Assembly: GCF_017873955.1 (NCBI RefSeq)
Contig: NZ_JAGGKS010000009.1
Coordinates: 62,001-126,000, forward strand
Source of the DNA: Sedimentibacter acidaminivorans
Lineage (GTDB): Bacteria; Bacillota; Clostridia; Tissierellales; Sedimentibacteraceae
Length of the DNA: 64,000 nt
Direction: 5' to 3'
Shown piece after piece: positions 9,180-17,807 of this stretch; the first letter of the stretch is position 1; each line of letters begins with the position of its first letter. Made by a program: the position numbers and the translations under genes. The notes beneath the pieces were generated by a model. The model was not told the DNA's origin. It was given only the letters and a program-made list of their open reading frames with translations, and did no database searches.

Positions 9180-10166
9180 TTATTCTATAATTTGAAAATC
9201 TTTTAAAGTTTCCTCATCAATATTAATACCCAAAGCTTTAGCAGTATTAATATTAATCATATTAGAATATTGATTAATAATTTCAACAGGATTATCTTTT
9301 ATAGTTTCACCCTCCAAAATTCTCTTAGCCATTGCTGCAACCTGTCTTCCCAAAACTTTATAGTCTATTCCAACAGTTGCAAATCCACCATCCTTAACCA
9401 TTGAATCTGCCCCAACATATACTGGTATACCTGCTTTAATCGCCTCTGATGACAACAATGACATTGCTGATGCCACGGTGTTATCATTTGGTGTAAATAT
9501 AGCATCAACTTTCCCCACCAATGATTGAGTTGCTTGCAAAAGTTCACTAGAATTCGTTATAGTTGCTTCCACATATTTGTATCCTTTTTCATCACAATAT
9601 GCTTTAGCCCTATCAATACCTGCTACAGCATTTACTTCACCTAAGTTGTATATAAACCCATATGTTTTAACATTTGGAGTTAACTTCTGAGAAAGTTCAA
9701 ATATATCTTCTATAGCTATTGCATTTGATACACCCGTTATATTTTTATCTGTTACATTCATATCAGTAACCAACCCAGCTTTTACTGGATAACTAACTGC
9801 TGCAAACACTATAGGTATATCATTAGTAGCCGCCGCTGCAGACTGTGCAGCAGTTGTCGCTATTGGAATTATCATATCAATATTTTCTCCGACATACTGA
9901 TTGATTATTGTATTAATATTTGCTGAATCACCCTGCGCATCCTTATAAATTACATCTACTTTATCTTTCATCCCTAGTTCTTCTAATCCTATAATTGTGT
10001 ATTCTCTAATTTCATCTAGAGATGGATGATTCATAGTTTGAACTATTCCAATTCTTGCTTTTTCATCTGAAGTTGGTACCTTTTGAACTTCATTTTCTGA
10101 TTTCGCGCCACATCCTGAAGCTAATAACATTGTTACTAAAGTTAAACTTGCAATTATTTTTTTCAT
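9180..10166 (-). CDS. TrpX-type ABC substrate-binding lipoprotein, copy 2
   Basis: A 328-residue paralogue of the preceding lipoprotein, first gene after the T-box leader. The signal peptide ends LASGCGA. Motifs RIGIVQTMNHPSLDEIREYT and DAIFTPNDNTVASAM match copy 1 almost position by position. I start it at 10166, where AAGGAG lies 6 bp upstream; an ATG at 10187 would put the ribosome site inside the gene. The linker after the lipidated Cys is shorter than in copy 1. The pair looks like a tandem duplication that may have split the ligand range. Confidence 0.88.
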   Translation of the reverse strand: MKKIIASLTLVTMLLASGCGAKSENEVQKVPTSDEKARIGIVQTMNHPSLDEIREYTIIGLEELGMKDKVDVIYKDAQGDSANINTIINQYVGENIDMIIPIATTAAQSAAAATNDIPIVFAAVSYPVKAGLVTDMNVTDKNITGVSNAIAIEDIFELSQKLTPNVKTYGFIYNLGEVNAVAGIDRAKAYCDEKGYKYVEATITNSSELLQATQSLVGKVDAIFTPNDNTVASAMSLLSSEAIKAGIPVYVGADSMVKDGGFATVGIDYKVLGRQVAAMAKRILEGETIKDNPVEIINQYSNMININTAKALGINIDEETLKDFQIIE

Positions 10167-10204
10167 TTTATTCTCCTTGTATTTCAAATGAATTATAATT
10201 ACAA

Positions 10205-10460
10205 AAACAAAAAAACCCGTCCTATAAAAGGACAGGTTATAAATTCCTGCGGTACCACCTTAATTGATTGAACTAAATCAATCCTCTTAACAAAAATGCT
10301 AACACATTTTCTGCCTTGTAACGTAAGCACACGTTTCAGATACTCGGTTTTACCCTTTCACCTCACCCTCAGCGATCCATTTGCCATATTGCGTTCTGCA
10401 AGGCTCTCATCTTCCCTTGCTCTCTGTAAGTGCACATAGTGGTTTAATCTTCGCTTCAAC
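10205..10460 (-). ncRNA. T-box leader, tryptophan specifier
   Basis: Read on the minus strand. Stem I closes with AGCGA (10455-10451) against UCGCU (10375-10371), carries the AGAGAGC motif, and its specifier loop reads UGG followed by A (10379-10376). A second UGG at 10386-10384 would give the same amino acid. The T-box sequence AAGGUGGUACCGCAGGAAUU lies at 10261-10242. The terminator is the GTCCT/AGGAC hairpin at about 10237-10209 with a T run. Binding of uncharged tRNA-Trp would let the operon be read, so uptake rises when tryptophan is short. Confidence 0.93.
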
Positions 10461-10487
10461 AGTTTTGTTTTTGTATTATTGAAAGTT

Positions 10488-10516
10488 ATACTAACACTAT
10501 ATTTTTATGTTGTCAA
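10488..10516 (-). promoter_or_regulatory. Promoter for the T-box operon inside the 3' end of cca
   Basis: On the minus strand TTGACA (10516-10511), 17 bp, then TAGTAT (10493-10488), about 25 bp before the T-box leader. The -35 lies within the last codons of cca. Confidence 0.6.
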
Positions 10517-11852
10517 GATATTTTTTATTCATTACATAATTAGTGAGTACCTCTTTATTATTTTCTAACTCTTCATCTATTACTAAATCTAATAACTCAT
10601 TTAATATAAGACCAATACATTTCCCCTTTGGCAAGCCAATTTCGATTAAGTCAGTACCGTTAACTTCTAAATCTCTTAAGTTATAACATTGATTATTTTC
10701 TATTATATTATTAAAAATAAACTCAATTTGTTTTATATCATATGATTTTTCATCTATTAAATTTTCTTGTAATTCTATATATGCTTTTTTTATTAACAAT
10801 AATTTATTGAAAATCTCTATTCCAATTTTATTTAACCATCTCTTTATATCCTTTGATATTGGCTGTATTTTTGCATTATGATACAATACTAACATTCTTA
10901 CAATCTCCACAGTTTCTCTATCATATTTCAAATTTTTCATAATATTAAAAGCTATATTCGAACTTTTTTTCGCATAATCTTCATTACAGGAGTAAATCTC
11001 TCTTTCATTGGTAGAATATTGAGTTATACCTATGCCATGAAACATCGTTGCAAGCCTCAAATGCAAATCATTTGTGACATTTGCCATAAAGTCTAATGTA
11101 TTTTCCCACAAATCATATTCACTAGATATGCTTTTTTTATTATCATTAAATAATCTTTCAATCTCAGGTATAAATACTGCTAAAACATATCTATATTCAT
11201 TCAATATATTTTTAAAATTATATCCTGTAATTAATTTATTCAACTCAATTACTATTCTTTCAGAAGAAATATTAGTTAACAAACTCTTATTTTTGTAAAT
11301 GCTAGCTGATGTATTACATTCAATTTCAAACCCTAAAACAGAGGCAAATCTTAAAGCCCTAAGTATTCTAAGCCCATCTTCACTAAATCTTTTATCTGGC
11401 TTACCTACACATCTTATTGTTTTTAGCTCAATATCTTTTATTCCACCATATAAATCAACAAGCCCACTTTCATGATTATAAGCCATTGCATTTATGGTAA
11501 AATCTCTGCGTTCTAAATCATGTGCAATATCCGTCGTGAATTTAACATCCTCTGGTCTTCTATTATCCTTGTACTCACCATCAATTCTATATGTAGTGAT
11601 TTCTAATATCATGTTACTTATTATTACAGTAACTGTACCATGCTTTATACCAGTTTCAATAACTTTGTAACCTTTAAAGCATTTTATGATGTCGTGTGGT
11701 TGAGCGGACGTGGCTATATCCCAATCCGATGGCTCAATTTCCAATATACTATCTCTGACACATCCACCTACTACATATGCATCAAAACAATTTATGTTTA
11801 ATATATTTATTGCCGTTTCAACTTCAACTGGCATTTTTATCTTATATACCAT
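10497..11852 (-). CDS. cca: CCA-adding enzyme / poly(A) polymerase family tRNA nucleotidyltransferase
   Basis: A 451-residue class II nucleotidyltransferase that builds or repairs the CCA end of tRNAs. The catalytic N-terminus is clear: YVVGGCVRDSIL (GGxVRD, about residues 27-34), then the metal-binding pair in SDWDIATSA, the RRDFTINAMAYN block and the helix SEDGLRILRALRFASVLGF that selects the nucleotide. The C-terminal half is helical and poorly conserved, as usual. Length fits the bacterial enzyme. It appears to be a single-gene unit; its end overlaps the promoter of the T-box operon. Whether the enzyme adds C, A or both cannot be told by eye. Confidence 0.93.
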   Translation of the reverse strand: MVYKIKMPVEVETAINILNINCFDAYVVGGCVRDSILEIEPSDWDIATSAQPHDIIKCFKGYKVIETGIKHGTVTVIISNMILEITTYRIDGEYKDNRRPEDVKFTTDIAHDLERRDFTINAMAYNHESGLVDLYGGIKDIELKTIRCVGKPDKRFSEDGLRILRALRFASVLGFEIECNTSASIYKNKSLLTNISSERIVIELNKLITGYNFKNILNEYRYVLAVFIPEIERLFNDNKKSISSEYDLWENTLDFMANVTNDLHLRLATMFHGIGITQYSTNEREIYSCNEDYAKKSSNIAFNIMKNLKYDRETVEIVRMLVLYHNAKIQPISKDIKRWLNKIGIEIFNKLLLIKKAYIELQENLIDEKSYDIKQIEFIFNNIIENNQCYNLRDLEVNGTDLIEIGLPKGKCIGLILNELLDLVIDEELENNKEVLTNYVMNKKYLDNIKI

Positions 11853-11928
11853 ACTCTACCTTCTTAATGTAACATGATTTTATATTTCAATTATATACTA
11901 TATTGTAAACAGTTACAATATAACTATT

Positions 11929-12765
11929 CTAGTAGTATTCAATAGAAATACTAGCTTTATTTTCATTAAAATATATACTATCTCCTTCTTCATAATGCCA
12001 TATCGATTGTAATTTATCTGGATATTTTAATCCATTTATTTCTTTATATTCACATATAATAGTCGACCATTCAGCTTCTCTGGTAAAACCATTCATATCT
12101 GTTGCAACTCTATCTTTAGTTCTAAAAGACAACATTGCTCCTTCTTCATTAAATGTAAATATCCCGCTAGCTGATATACCATAATAATTAATTGTTGCCT
12201 TTGCATGAGTGTCATCTATTGCTTCCCATTTTATATAGTCCTGTAATGCTATATTTGGAACTGCTAAGCATTCTGCAAGTATTGTTACAAGACATGCCTT
12301 ATCCATTTCATCTCCTCTTTGATCAAATAATGTAACCACCTTGGCAATAGAACCTTTCATGCTTCCAACTCCATTATCATACGAATCAAATCCCTCAAAT
12401 GGTATTCCATACAAAGATGAGTTGATAAGTGCAAATCTCTCTGGCTTTTCTACAAAATTATACTGTGTATAATCAATTTTTATAGTCTTATCTTTAGACA
12501 TTTTAAAATCTACATCTTCAAAGGTTGCCTTCATATAAAACATTTTAGGTGTACCTATGTAACCACAAAATCTAAAATACCTTTGAACTGGCAATGGCAT
12601 ATCTTCAATATCCTTTTCTTCAAAAAAACCGGATTCACCTTTTGTATTTACAATATGTTGATTAATTACATTGCTAAACTCAGATACTGTCTTAGAATAT
12701 GGTAACTTAAAAAAAATAACAACTAATACAACAATAATTAGTAAAACAAATAAAAATATCTCCAT
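11929..12765 (-). CDS. DUF6544-family membrane-anchored protein
   Basis: About 278 residues. It starts with one membrane anchor (FLFVLLIIVVLVVIFF) and continues with a conserved extracytoplasmic domain containing LPVQRYFRFCGYIG, a signature of the DUF6544/DUF6920 group, and further blocks such as GIPFEGFDSY. I start it at 12765, where AAAGGAG lies 10 bp upstream; ATGs at 12795 and 12816 are alternatives and would overlap the MarR gene. It follows the MarR gene directly and is probably co-transcribed from the operator-controlled promoter at 13287-13315. The function is unknown. The MarR pairing suggests a response to small molecules or envelope stress. Confidence 0.75.
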   Translation of the reverse strand: MEIFLFVLLIIVVLVVIFFKLPYSKTVSEFSNVINQHIVNTKGESGFFEEKDIEDMPLPVQRYFRFCGYIGTPKMFYMKATFEDVDFKMSKDKTIKIDYTQYNFVEKPERFALINSSLYGIPFEGFDSYDNGVGSMKGSIAKVVTLFDQRGDEMDKACLVTILAECLAVPNIALQDYIKWEAIDDTHAKATINYYGISASGIFTFNEEGAMLSFRTKDRVATDMNGFTREAEWSTIICEYKEINGLKYPDKLQSIWHYEEGDSIYFNENKASISIEYY

Positions 12766-12772
12766 AATCTTT

Positions 12773-13237
12773 CTACTCCTTTTCTCTTTTATCATAATAT
12801 CTCTCCATCTCTCCAATATTTTTTTCTAGTTTTGATATGCCTTTACATAAACTTTTTATTAAAGTGGAATCAAAGCCATCATACAACTGCTCAATAAATT
12901 TCAACTCCCTATTTTCCCTTTCTTCAAAATAACCTATACACTTTTCTGTAAGACTAATTCTTAAAATTCTTGCATCATCTTTGTCTTTTCTCACTGTTAA
13001 AAATTGTCGTTTTTCTAATATTGAAACCATTTTTTTTGCATTTTGCCTTGAACTCCCTATAATAGTTGCAACTTCACTAATCGTAGGCGAATCACTTCCA
13101 CTATTACTAATACCCGCTAACAACAGCCATTGCTTTATAGTCAAATATTCATCAAATTTATCCCCCAAAATTTGTAACTTATTTGATAGTGTAAATATTG
13201 AGCCAAATATAAATGCTTTTTCATTTAAATCATCCAT
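12773..13237 (-). CDS. MarR-family transcriptional regulator
   Basis: A 154-residue winged-helix repressor. The helix-turn-helix is in PTISEVATIIGSSRQNAKKM, followed by the wing RKDKDDARILRISLT, where the D-x-R pair is the family mark. Helices at both ends would make the dimer. I use the ATG at 13237 with AAGGAGAG 6-8 bp upstream. An open frame runs to 13315 but crosses the operator and promoter, so the longer start is wrong. It is the first gene of a two-gene unit with the DUF6544 gene, and is almost surely autoregulated through the inverted repeat at 13264-13312. The inducer is unknown. Confidence 0.9.
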   Translation of the reverse strand: MDDLNEKAFIFGSIFTLSNKLQILGDKFDEYLTIKQWLLLAGISNSGSDSPTISEVATIIGSSRQNAKKMVSILEKRQFLTVRKDKDDARILRISLTEKCIGYFEERENRELKFIEQLYDGFDSTLIKSLCKGISKLEKNIGEMERYYDKREKE

Positions 13238-13263
13238 TTTTATCTCTCCTTTGTTATTAGACA

Positions 13264-13312
13264 ACAAAACGTAACCGGTTACATTTATTATATGTAACTG
13301 GTTACGTTTTGT
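13264..13312. promoter_or_regulatory. MarR operator: 21-bp inverted repeat holding two palindromes
   Basis: Two 21-bp arms (13264-13284 and 13292-13312) are inverted copies with one mismatch. Each contains a 12-bp palindrome: GTAACCGGTTAC (13271-13282) and GTAACTGGTTAC (13294-13305), 23 bp centre to centre. One palindrome lies between the -35 and -10 boxes, the other at the likely transcription start, so a bound dimer would block RNA polymerase. Confidence 0.85.
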
Positions 13313-13315
13313 CAA
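13287..13315 (-). promoter_or_regulatory. Consensus promoter of the MarR operon
   Basis: On the minus strand a perfect TTGACA (13315-13310), a 17-bp spacer and a perfect TATAAT (13292-13287). Such a strong promoter would need tight repression, which the overlapping operator can give. Confidence 0.85.
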
Positions 13316-13384
13316 TATGATTTTTTAAAGATATTTTAAAAAATACACTTCTAATATAATATATTTAGAAGTGTATTTCAATTT

Positions 13385-13474
13385 TGGCGGAGAGATGGGG
13401 ATTCGAACCCCAGATACAGTTCCCCGTATACACGCTTTCCAGGCGTGCTCCTTAAACCACTCGGACATCTCTCC
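13385..13474 (-). tRNA. tRNA-Ser (anticodon GGA)
   Basis: A 90-nt class II tRNA. The acceptor stem GGAGAGA pairs with TCTCTCC, the anticodon loop is CTGGAAA between GCACGCC-type stems, a long variable arm follows, and the T loop is TTCGAAT. The CCA end is encoded (13387-13385). It reads UCC/UCU codons. Confidence 0.96.
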
Positions 13475-13606
13475 GTATTGTGTTTTACGACAAAATACAT
13501 TATAACCTGAAACAATTGGGATGTCAATGATTTTTTAAGGTAAGAAGAAAGCTGATTTACATTGCAAGTTATATTTATAAATATTATGCTAATCTGACAA
13601 TAATAT

Positions 13607-13978
13607 CTATTTTATATTATTGTCAACTTTCCACTTGTAGAATTTTTTATAAACATCTCTTAATATTGCAGCAATACATTTTTGTGATGCACCATAGAAC
13701 CTTTTTTTTATTTTGTCAATTAATAATTCTATCCCATCACTTTCATAAATATTATATCCTCTTATTATATCTTTCAAGAACTTTTTTGCTTCATCAGTTA
13801 CTAAAGTACAACTATTATCTTCAATTATACCAGTTTTATAGTTTATAATTAAACCAACACCAATATAACCATTAAACAATGCCGCTGGTATGTTTTCTGG
13901 AAGTCTCACGTATGATATAAAGTATACTGTATCTTCGCTATAATAAGTATCGTAATTTTCCTGCATATAAACCTCCAA
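13607..13978 (-). CDS. DUF3870 domain protein
   Basis: A 123-residue soluble protein. The whole length matches the DUF3870 pattern: the opening strand YFISYVRLPENIPAA, the central VGLIINYKTGIIEDNSCTL and the helical KRFYGASQKCIAAILRDVY. Proteins of this group are found beside amino-acid, racemase or ketoacid metabolism genes in clostridia, but no activity is established that I know of. It stands alone on its strand between the tRNA-Ser and the cleavage-enzyme operon. An internal ATG at codon 5 (YMQENY) is a possible alternative start. Confidence 0.8.
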   Translation of the reverse strand: MEVYMQENYDTYYSEDTVYFISYVRLPENIPAALFNGYIGVGLIINYKTGIIEDNSCTLVTDEAKKFLKDIIRGYNIYESDGIELLIDKIKKRFYGASQKCIAAILRDVYKKFYKWKVDNNIK

Positions 13979-14047
13979 AAGTTAATTATTTATAAGCTAA
14001 TGATATATTTTTATACATGTTATGTCAAGATTTTAATTTAATTAAAA

Positions 14048-14080
14048 CAAAGTTACAATAATTTTATTATTGTAACTTTG
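14048..14080 (-). terminator. Terminator of the keto-acid cleavage operon
   Basis: A 15-bp perfect stem (14048-14062 with 14066-14080) and a 3-base loop, followed on the minus strand by TTTTAATT. It lies 135 bp after the stop codon at 14215. Confidence 0.8.
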
Positions 14081-14214
14081 CATAATTATTTATTTTAAAC
14101 TAAATAGAATGTATGTAAAGATTCTTATAATATACGATTACATAAGCAATGTTATAATTAGAGCGAGTATTGTAGATTAACTGCTTTGTTTAGCAATTTA
14201 ATTTAACATAATTG

Positions 14215-15033
14215 TTAAACTAATCTCAATATTTTTCTTGCTTCATCCACAGTCGCTATTTCTCTACCTACTGCATTTGCAATATTTACTACTCTTTTAA
14301 CAAGCATCTCATTTGTAGCTAAAGTATTTTTATCATATTTTATAACATCCTCAAGTCCAGTTCTTACATGTCCGCCCATAGCAATTGCCATAGTTATCAT
14401 CTGTACCTGGGAGTTGCCTATGCCTGATATATTCCATGTAGCATCTTTAGGAAGGTTATCAACTAAGAACATTAAATTCTTAGGAGTAGCTGGCATAGAA
14501 CCTTTAACATCTAATACAAAATTAAAATGAAGAGGTCCTTTTAATATTCCTTTTTTTTGATAGAACAAAGCTTGAAATAACATTGCTGTATCAAATACTT
14601 CAATTTCTGGTTTAATATTGTTATCTAGCATTTTCTTAGCTAATGCTTCCACCAAATCAAGTGAATTAGCATTTACTGCGCTGGGGAAATTTGATGAACC
14701 AGTTGATAAACTAGCCATATCAGCATTTGGCAAATCTAACATTTGGCTTCTCCACGCTATTGAGTTTTCTCCACCTCTAGCACCTGTCGACACTTGTTTA
14801 ATTATATCTACCTTATCTTCATCAAGTGTATTTAGCACCTTTTCGAACAGCTTTCTATCACTTGTAGGCTTAAGGTTTTCATCTCTTACATGGATGTGTG
14901 CAACAGAGGCTCCTAAGTCCTTACACTTTTTTATATCTGCAACTATCTCTTCAACCGTCAATGGTGAACTTGGATTATTCTCTTTTGTTGGAACATTTCC
15001 AGTAGGTGCAATTGTAATAATTAGCTTATCCAT
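14215..15033 (-). CDS. Beta-keto acid cleavage enzyme (BKACE, DUF849 family)
   Basis: A 272-residue TIM-barrel enzyme of the family of 3-keto-5-aminohexanoate cleavage enzyme (Kce). Family members condense a beta-keto acid with acetyl-CoA and split it into acetoacetate and a new acyl-CoA. Landmarks are IITIAPTGNVP at the N-terminus, the zinc ligands of AHIHVRDE (HxH, about residues 45-47), STGARGGEN and NADMASLSTGSSNFPSAV. I start it at 15033 with GAGGAGG 6 bp upstream; the TTG at 15048 is within the ribosome site. No other lysine-fermentation gene is nearby, so the substrate is probably not 3-keto-5-aminohexanoate. The partner aminotransferase gene ends 23 bp upstream. Confidence 0.9.
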   Translation of the reverse strand: MDKLIITIAPTGNVPTKENNPSSPLTVEEIVADIKKCKDLGASVAHIHVRDENLKPTSDRKLFEKVLNTLDEDKVDIIKQVSTGARGGENSIAWRSQMLDLPNADMASLSTGSSNFPSAVNANSLDLVEALAKKMLDNNIKPEIEVFDTAMLFQALFYQKKGILKGPLHFNFVLDVKGSMPATPKNLMFLVDNLPKDATWNISGIGNSQVQMITMAIAMGGHVRTGLEDVIKYDKNTLATNEMLVKRVVNIANAVGREIATVDEARKILRLV

Positions 15034-15056
15034 AAGCCACCTCCTCAACTTTCTTT

Positions 15057-16415
15057 TTATAGTACTTCATCACAAGTTTTTTTAATAGCTGTTTCTAATC
15101 CGTCAAATAGTATGTCAACTTCTTCTTTTGTTATATTTATTGGTGGAGTTATTAATATATGATCTCCTCTAACTCCATCCACGGAACCTCCTCCAGGATA
15201 TGGTACAATTCCTGCGTCTAAACAGTGATTAGTTATTTTACTATTTAATTTTACTTTCGTATCAAAAGGCTCCTTAGTAGCTTTATCTTTTACAAATTCT
15301 AAACCAATCATTAAGCCTTTTCCTCTAATATCGCCCACTATAGGATATTTGTACAAGTCTTGCATTTTATCAATTAGGTACTCTCCTTGTACAGCACTAT
15401 TTTCAACATAGCCTTCTCTTTCAATAATGTTCATCACTTTCCACGCGATACCTGCTGACAATGGATTTCCAGCATATGTGTGTCCGTGATGAAAACTTCC
15501 AGAACCATTTATCATAATTGTATTAAAAATTTCATCCGTTACTGTTGCTGTTCCCATAGGCGTATAACCACAACTCATACCTTTAGCTGTACAAATAATA
15601 TCAGGAACAACATTTCCAAAATGCTCAATAGCCATCTTTTTACCTGTTCTTCCACAGCCTGCCATAACCTCATCATCAATCCACAAAACATCGTACTTAG
15701 TACAAATTTTTCTAATCATCTCAAAATAAATTGGTGATGGATGAACTCCAGGTGCCGATGAGCCTACTACTGGTTCACTTATAAATGCCATTACATTTTC
15801 AGGTCCTTGTCTTAATATCTCTTCTTCTAATGCAAGTGCACATTTGATACTTGTTTCTTCTAAAGTGTCACATCCCCATTGGTTTCTGTAATGATAAAAC
15901 TGAGGAATTTTAGGGAACTGTACTAAGATAGGATCATAAATTTTCTTTCTTCCAGTTATCCCAGTCATTGATAATGCTCCAATAGTATTGCCATGGAATG
16001 AATTCCACTTTGAAATTACTTTCCACTTGCTTGACTTGCCATCTCTTTCAACAAAATATTGTCTTGCAAGCTTTAGTGCTGATTCAGTTGCCTCCGAACC
16101 ACCTGATACAAAATAAACATGATTCAAATCTCCAGGAGTCCATTCTGATAATTTTTGTGCACAATCTTCAATAGTGTCTACAGTCCATCTTGACAAGTGG
16201 GTAAAAGCTACCTTTTCCATTTGTTCTTTTGTATATTCTGCTATTTCTTTATTTCCATGACCAATGTTTGCTACTGCTGAACCTGAACATGCATCTAAAT
16301 ATTTTTTACCATTTTCTCCATAAAGGAAAACCCCATCTCCCTTTACAATTTTTGGATAGTTCCAATTTTGATTACGATAAAACACTTGGTTTTTTGGTGC
16401 TTTATTTAAACTCAT
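15057..16415 (-). CDS. Class III PLP aminotransferase
   Basis: A 452-residue omega-type aminotransferase (beta-alanine/GABA/diamine group). PLP-binding features are visible: the phosphate-cradle region VSGGSEATESALKLAR, the Asp pair in VLWIDDEVMAGCGRTGK and the Schiff-base Lys in CTAKGMSCGYTPMG (about residue 276). AGGAGGAAAA precedes the ATG. It lies in one operon with the BKACE gene downstream and the symporter upstream. That order suggests that a beta-amino acid is taken in, deaminated to a beta-keto acid, and split with acetyl-CoA. The exact amino donor cannot be read from the sequence. Confidence 0.9.
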   Translation of the reverse strand: MSLNKAPKNQVFYRNQNWNYPKIVKGDGVFLYGENGKKYLDACSGSAVANIGHGNKEIAEYTKEQMEKVAFTHLSRWTVDTIEDCAQKLSEWTPGDLNHVYFVSGGSEATESALKLARQYFVERDGKSSKWKVISKWNSFHGNTIGALSMTGITGRKKIYDPILVQFPKIPQFYHYRNQWGCDTLEETSIKCALALEEEILRQGPENVMAFISEPVVGSSAPGVHPSPIYFEMIRKICTKYDVLWIDDEVMAGCGRTGKKMAIEHFGNVVPDIICTAKGMSCGYTPMGTATVTDEIFNTIMINGSGSFHHGHTYAGNPLSAGIAWKVMNIIEREGYVENSAVQGEYLIDKMQDLYKYPIVGDIRGKGLMIGLEFVKDKATKEPFDTKVKLNSKITNHCLDAGIVPYPGGGSVDGVRGDHILITPPINITKEEVDILFDGLETAIKKTCDEVL

Positions 16416-16443
16416 AATATTTTCCTCCTAATTATGTATAATG

Positions 16444-17724
16444 CTATTGTGTGATATCAACTTTTTCCTTGTTAAATTGATTATAGTCAAATGTACCTTC
16501 AAGTTTTGAAACAACTGCTGCAACAATTAAATCTCCATGTGAATTTGTAGCAGTATGAATTTGGTCAACTATACGATAAATACCAGCAACCAATGCAATA
16601 GCTTCTAATGGAAGTCCCATGCTTTCAAGTAAAGTAATACTGATAACCAATCCAATAGATGGAACTGCTGCACAACCTACAGCAAGTAAAGTTGCTTGGA
16701 ATACAAGCATAATTTGAGTTGCAATTGATAAGTTCATACCGTATAACTGACTTGCAAATACTACTATAATACCAAAGTAGATACAAGTACCATTCATGTT
16801 CATAGTTGCACCTAATGGAAGTACAAAGCTAGAATTCTCTTCAGGAATACCAATTTCTTTAGAAAGTTTCATTGATACAGGTAATGCAGCAGATGAAGTA
16901 CATGTACTGAATGCAATTAACCACGGTTCAAAAGTCTTTTTAAAGAATTTAATTGGGTTTACTTTCACTATTAACCCTAAACATAAACCCCATAGTATTA
17001 CAATAGTAAATATTATGGCTGATAAATAGTCAGTGATTATAAATTTAAGTATTGGTCCAAATATTTCGACACCAAATTGAGCAGTTGCATTTGCCATTAA
17101 ACCAAAAACTCCATAAGGTGTAAATTTTACAACTATTTCAATTATTTTAAACATAGTCTCTGAGCAAATTTCGATAAATTCATTAACTGGTTTAGCTCTT
17201 TCTCCTACCATTATAAGTGCAATTCCAACAAATATCGAGAACGATATAACATGAAGCATCGTACCATCAGCCATAGAAGCTATTGGATTTTGAGGGAAGA
17301 AGTCTAAAAGCGAGTCAAGTATGCCAGGAAGTTCTTTCATTTCAACACTTCCAGCTGCAACAGTCCCTAAATCCATACCAGAACCTGGCTTAATAAGATT
17401 TGCTAATATTAATCCGATTGATACAGCTCCAGCTGAAGTAGCTAAAAACAAAGTAACTGTCCTTACACCTGTATTTGCCAATCTCTTTATATCACCTAAA
17501 CTTATTACTCCACTAGTTATTGAGAAAAATACTAATGGTACAATACCCATTTTAATTAGTCTTAAAAATAAATTACCTACAAATACACAAACTTTTAAGA
17601 TTTCTGCAATAATAGGGTTCTTAGGACCACCCATATTACTAAAAATGATTCCAACGATAACTCCTAAGATTAAGCCGATAAAAATTTTATGATACAATTT
17701 AAATTTAAAAACTTTCTTTTCCAT
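16444..17724 (-). CDS. Dicarboxylate/amino acid:cation symporter (DAACS, GltP/DctA-like)
   Basis: A 426-residue membrane protein of the glutamate/aspartate/serine/C4-dicarboxylate symporter family. It shows the SAAGA-type hairpin SSAALPVSMKLSKEIG, the cation and substrate motif TMNMNGTCIYFG, and the C-terminal VDQIHTATNSHGDLIVA, where the NxxGD-like block sits. Length is standard. It is first in the operon with the class III aminotransferase and BKACE genes, so it probably brings in their substrate. The transcript starts about 230 bp upstream and must pass a terminator hairpin (17808-17865). Residue differences from true DctA/GltP cannot be interpreted by eye. Confidence 0.92.
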   Translation of the reverse strand: MEKKVFKFKLYHKIFIGLILGVIVGIIFSNMGGPKNPIIAEILKVCVFVGNLFLRLIKMGIVPLVFFSITSGVISLGDIKRLANTGVRTVTLFLATSAGAVSIGLILANLIKPGSGMDLGTVAAGSVEMKELPGILDSLLDFFPQNPIASMADGTMLHVISFSIFVGIALIMVGERAKPVNEFIEICSETMFKIIEIVVKFTPYGVFGLMANATAQFGVEIFGPILKFIITDYLSAIIFTIVILWGLCLGLIVKVNPIKFFKKTFEPWLIAFSTCTSSAALPVSMKLSKEIGIPEENSSFVLPLGATMNMNGTCIYFGIIVVFASQLYGMNLSIATQIMLVFQATLLAVGCAAVPSIGLVISITLLESMGLPLEAIALVAGIYRIVDQIHTATNSHGDLIVAAVVSKLEGTFDYNQFNKEKVDITQ

Positions 17725-17807
17725 AGAACCTCCAAATTTTTTATTTTATAAGCTTCTAAATAAAATTTTGTATGAACTATCCTCCTTTCCTTATTAATAG
17801 TGACAAG

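Noticed and set aside
13238-13315. N-terminal extension of the MarR frame to 13315
   Set aside because: It would translate through the promoter and both palindromes and has no ribosome site. The ATG at 13237 has AAGGAGAG.
17321-17692. Plus-strand open frame of 123 codons inside the symporter gene
   Set aside because: Antisense to conserved transmembrane coding sequence. Its composition reflects the complement of hydrophobic codons.
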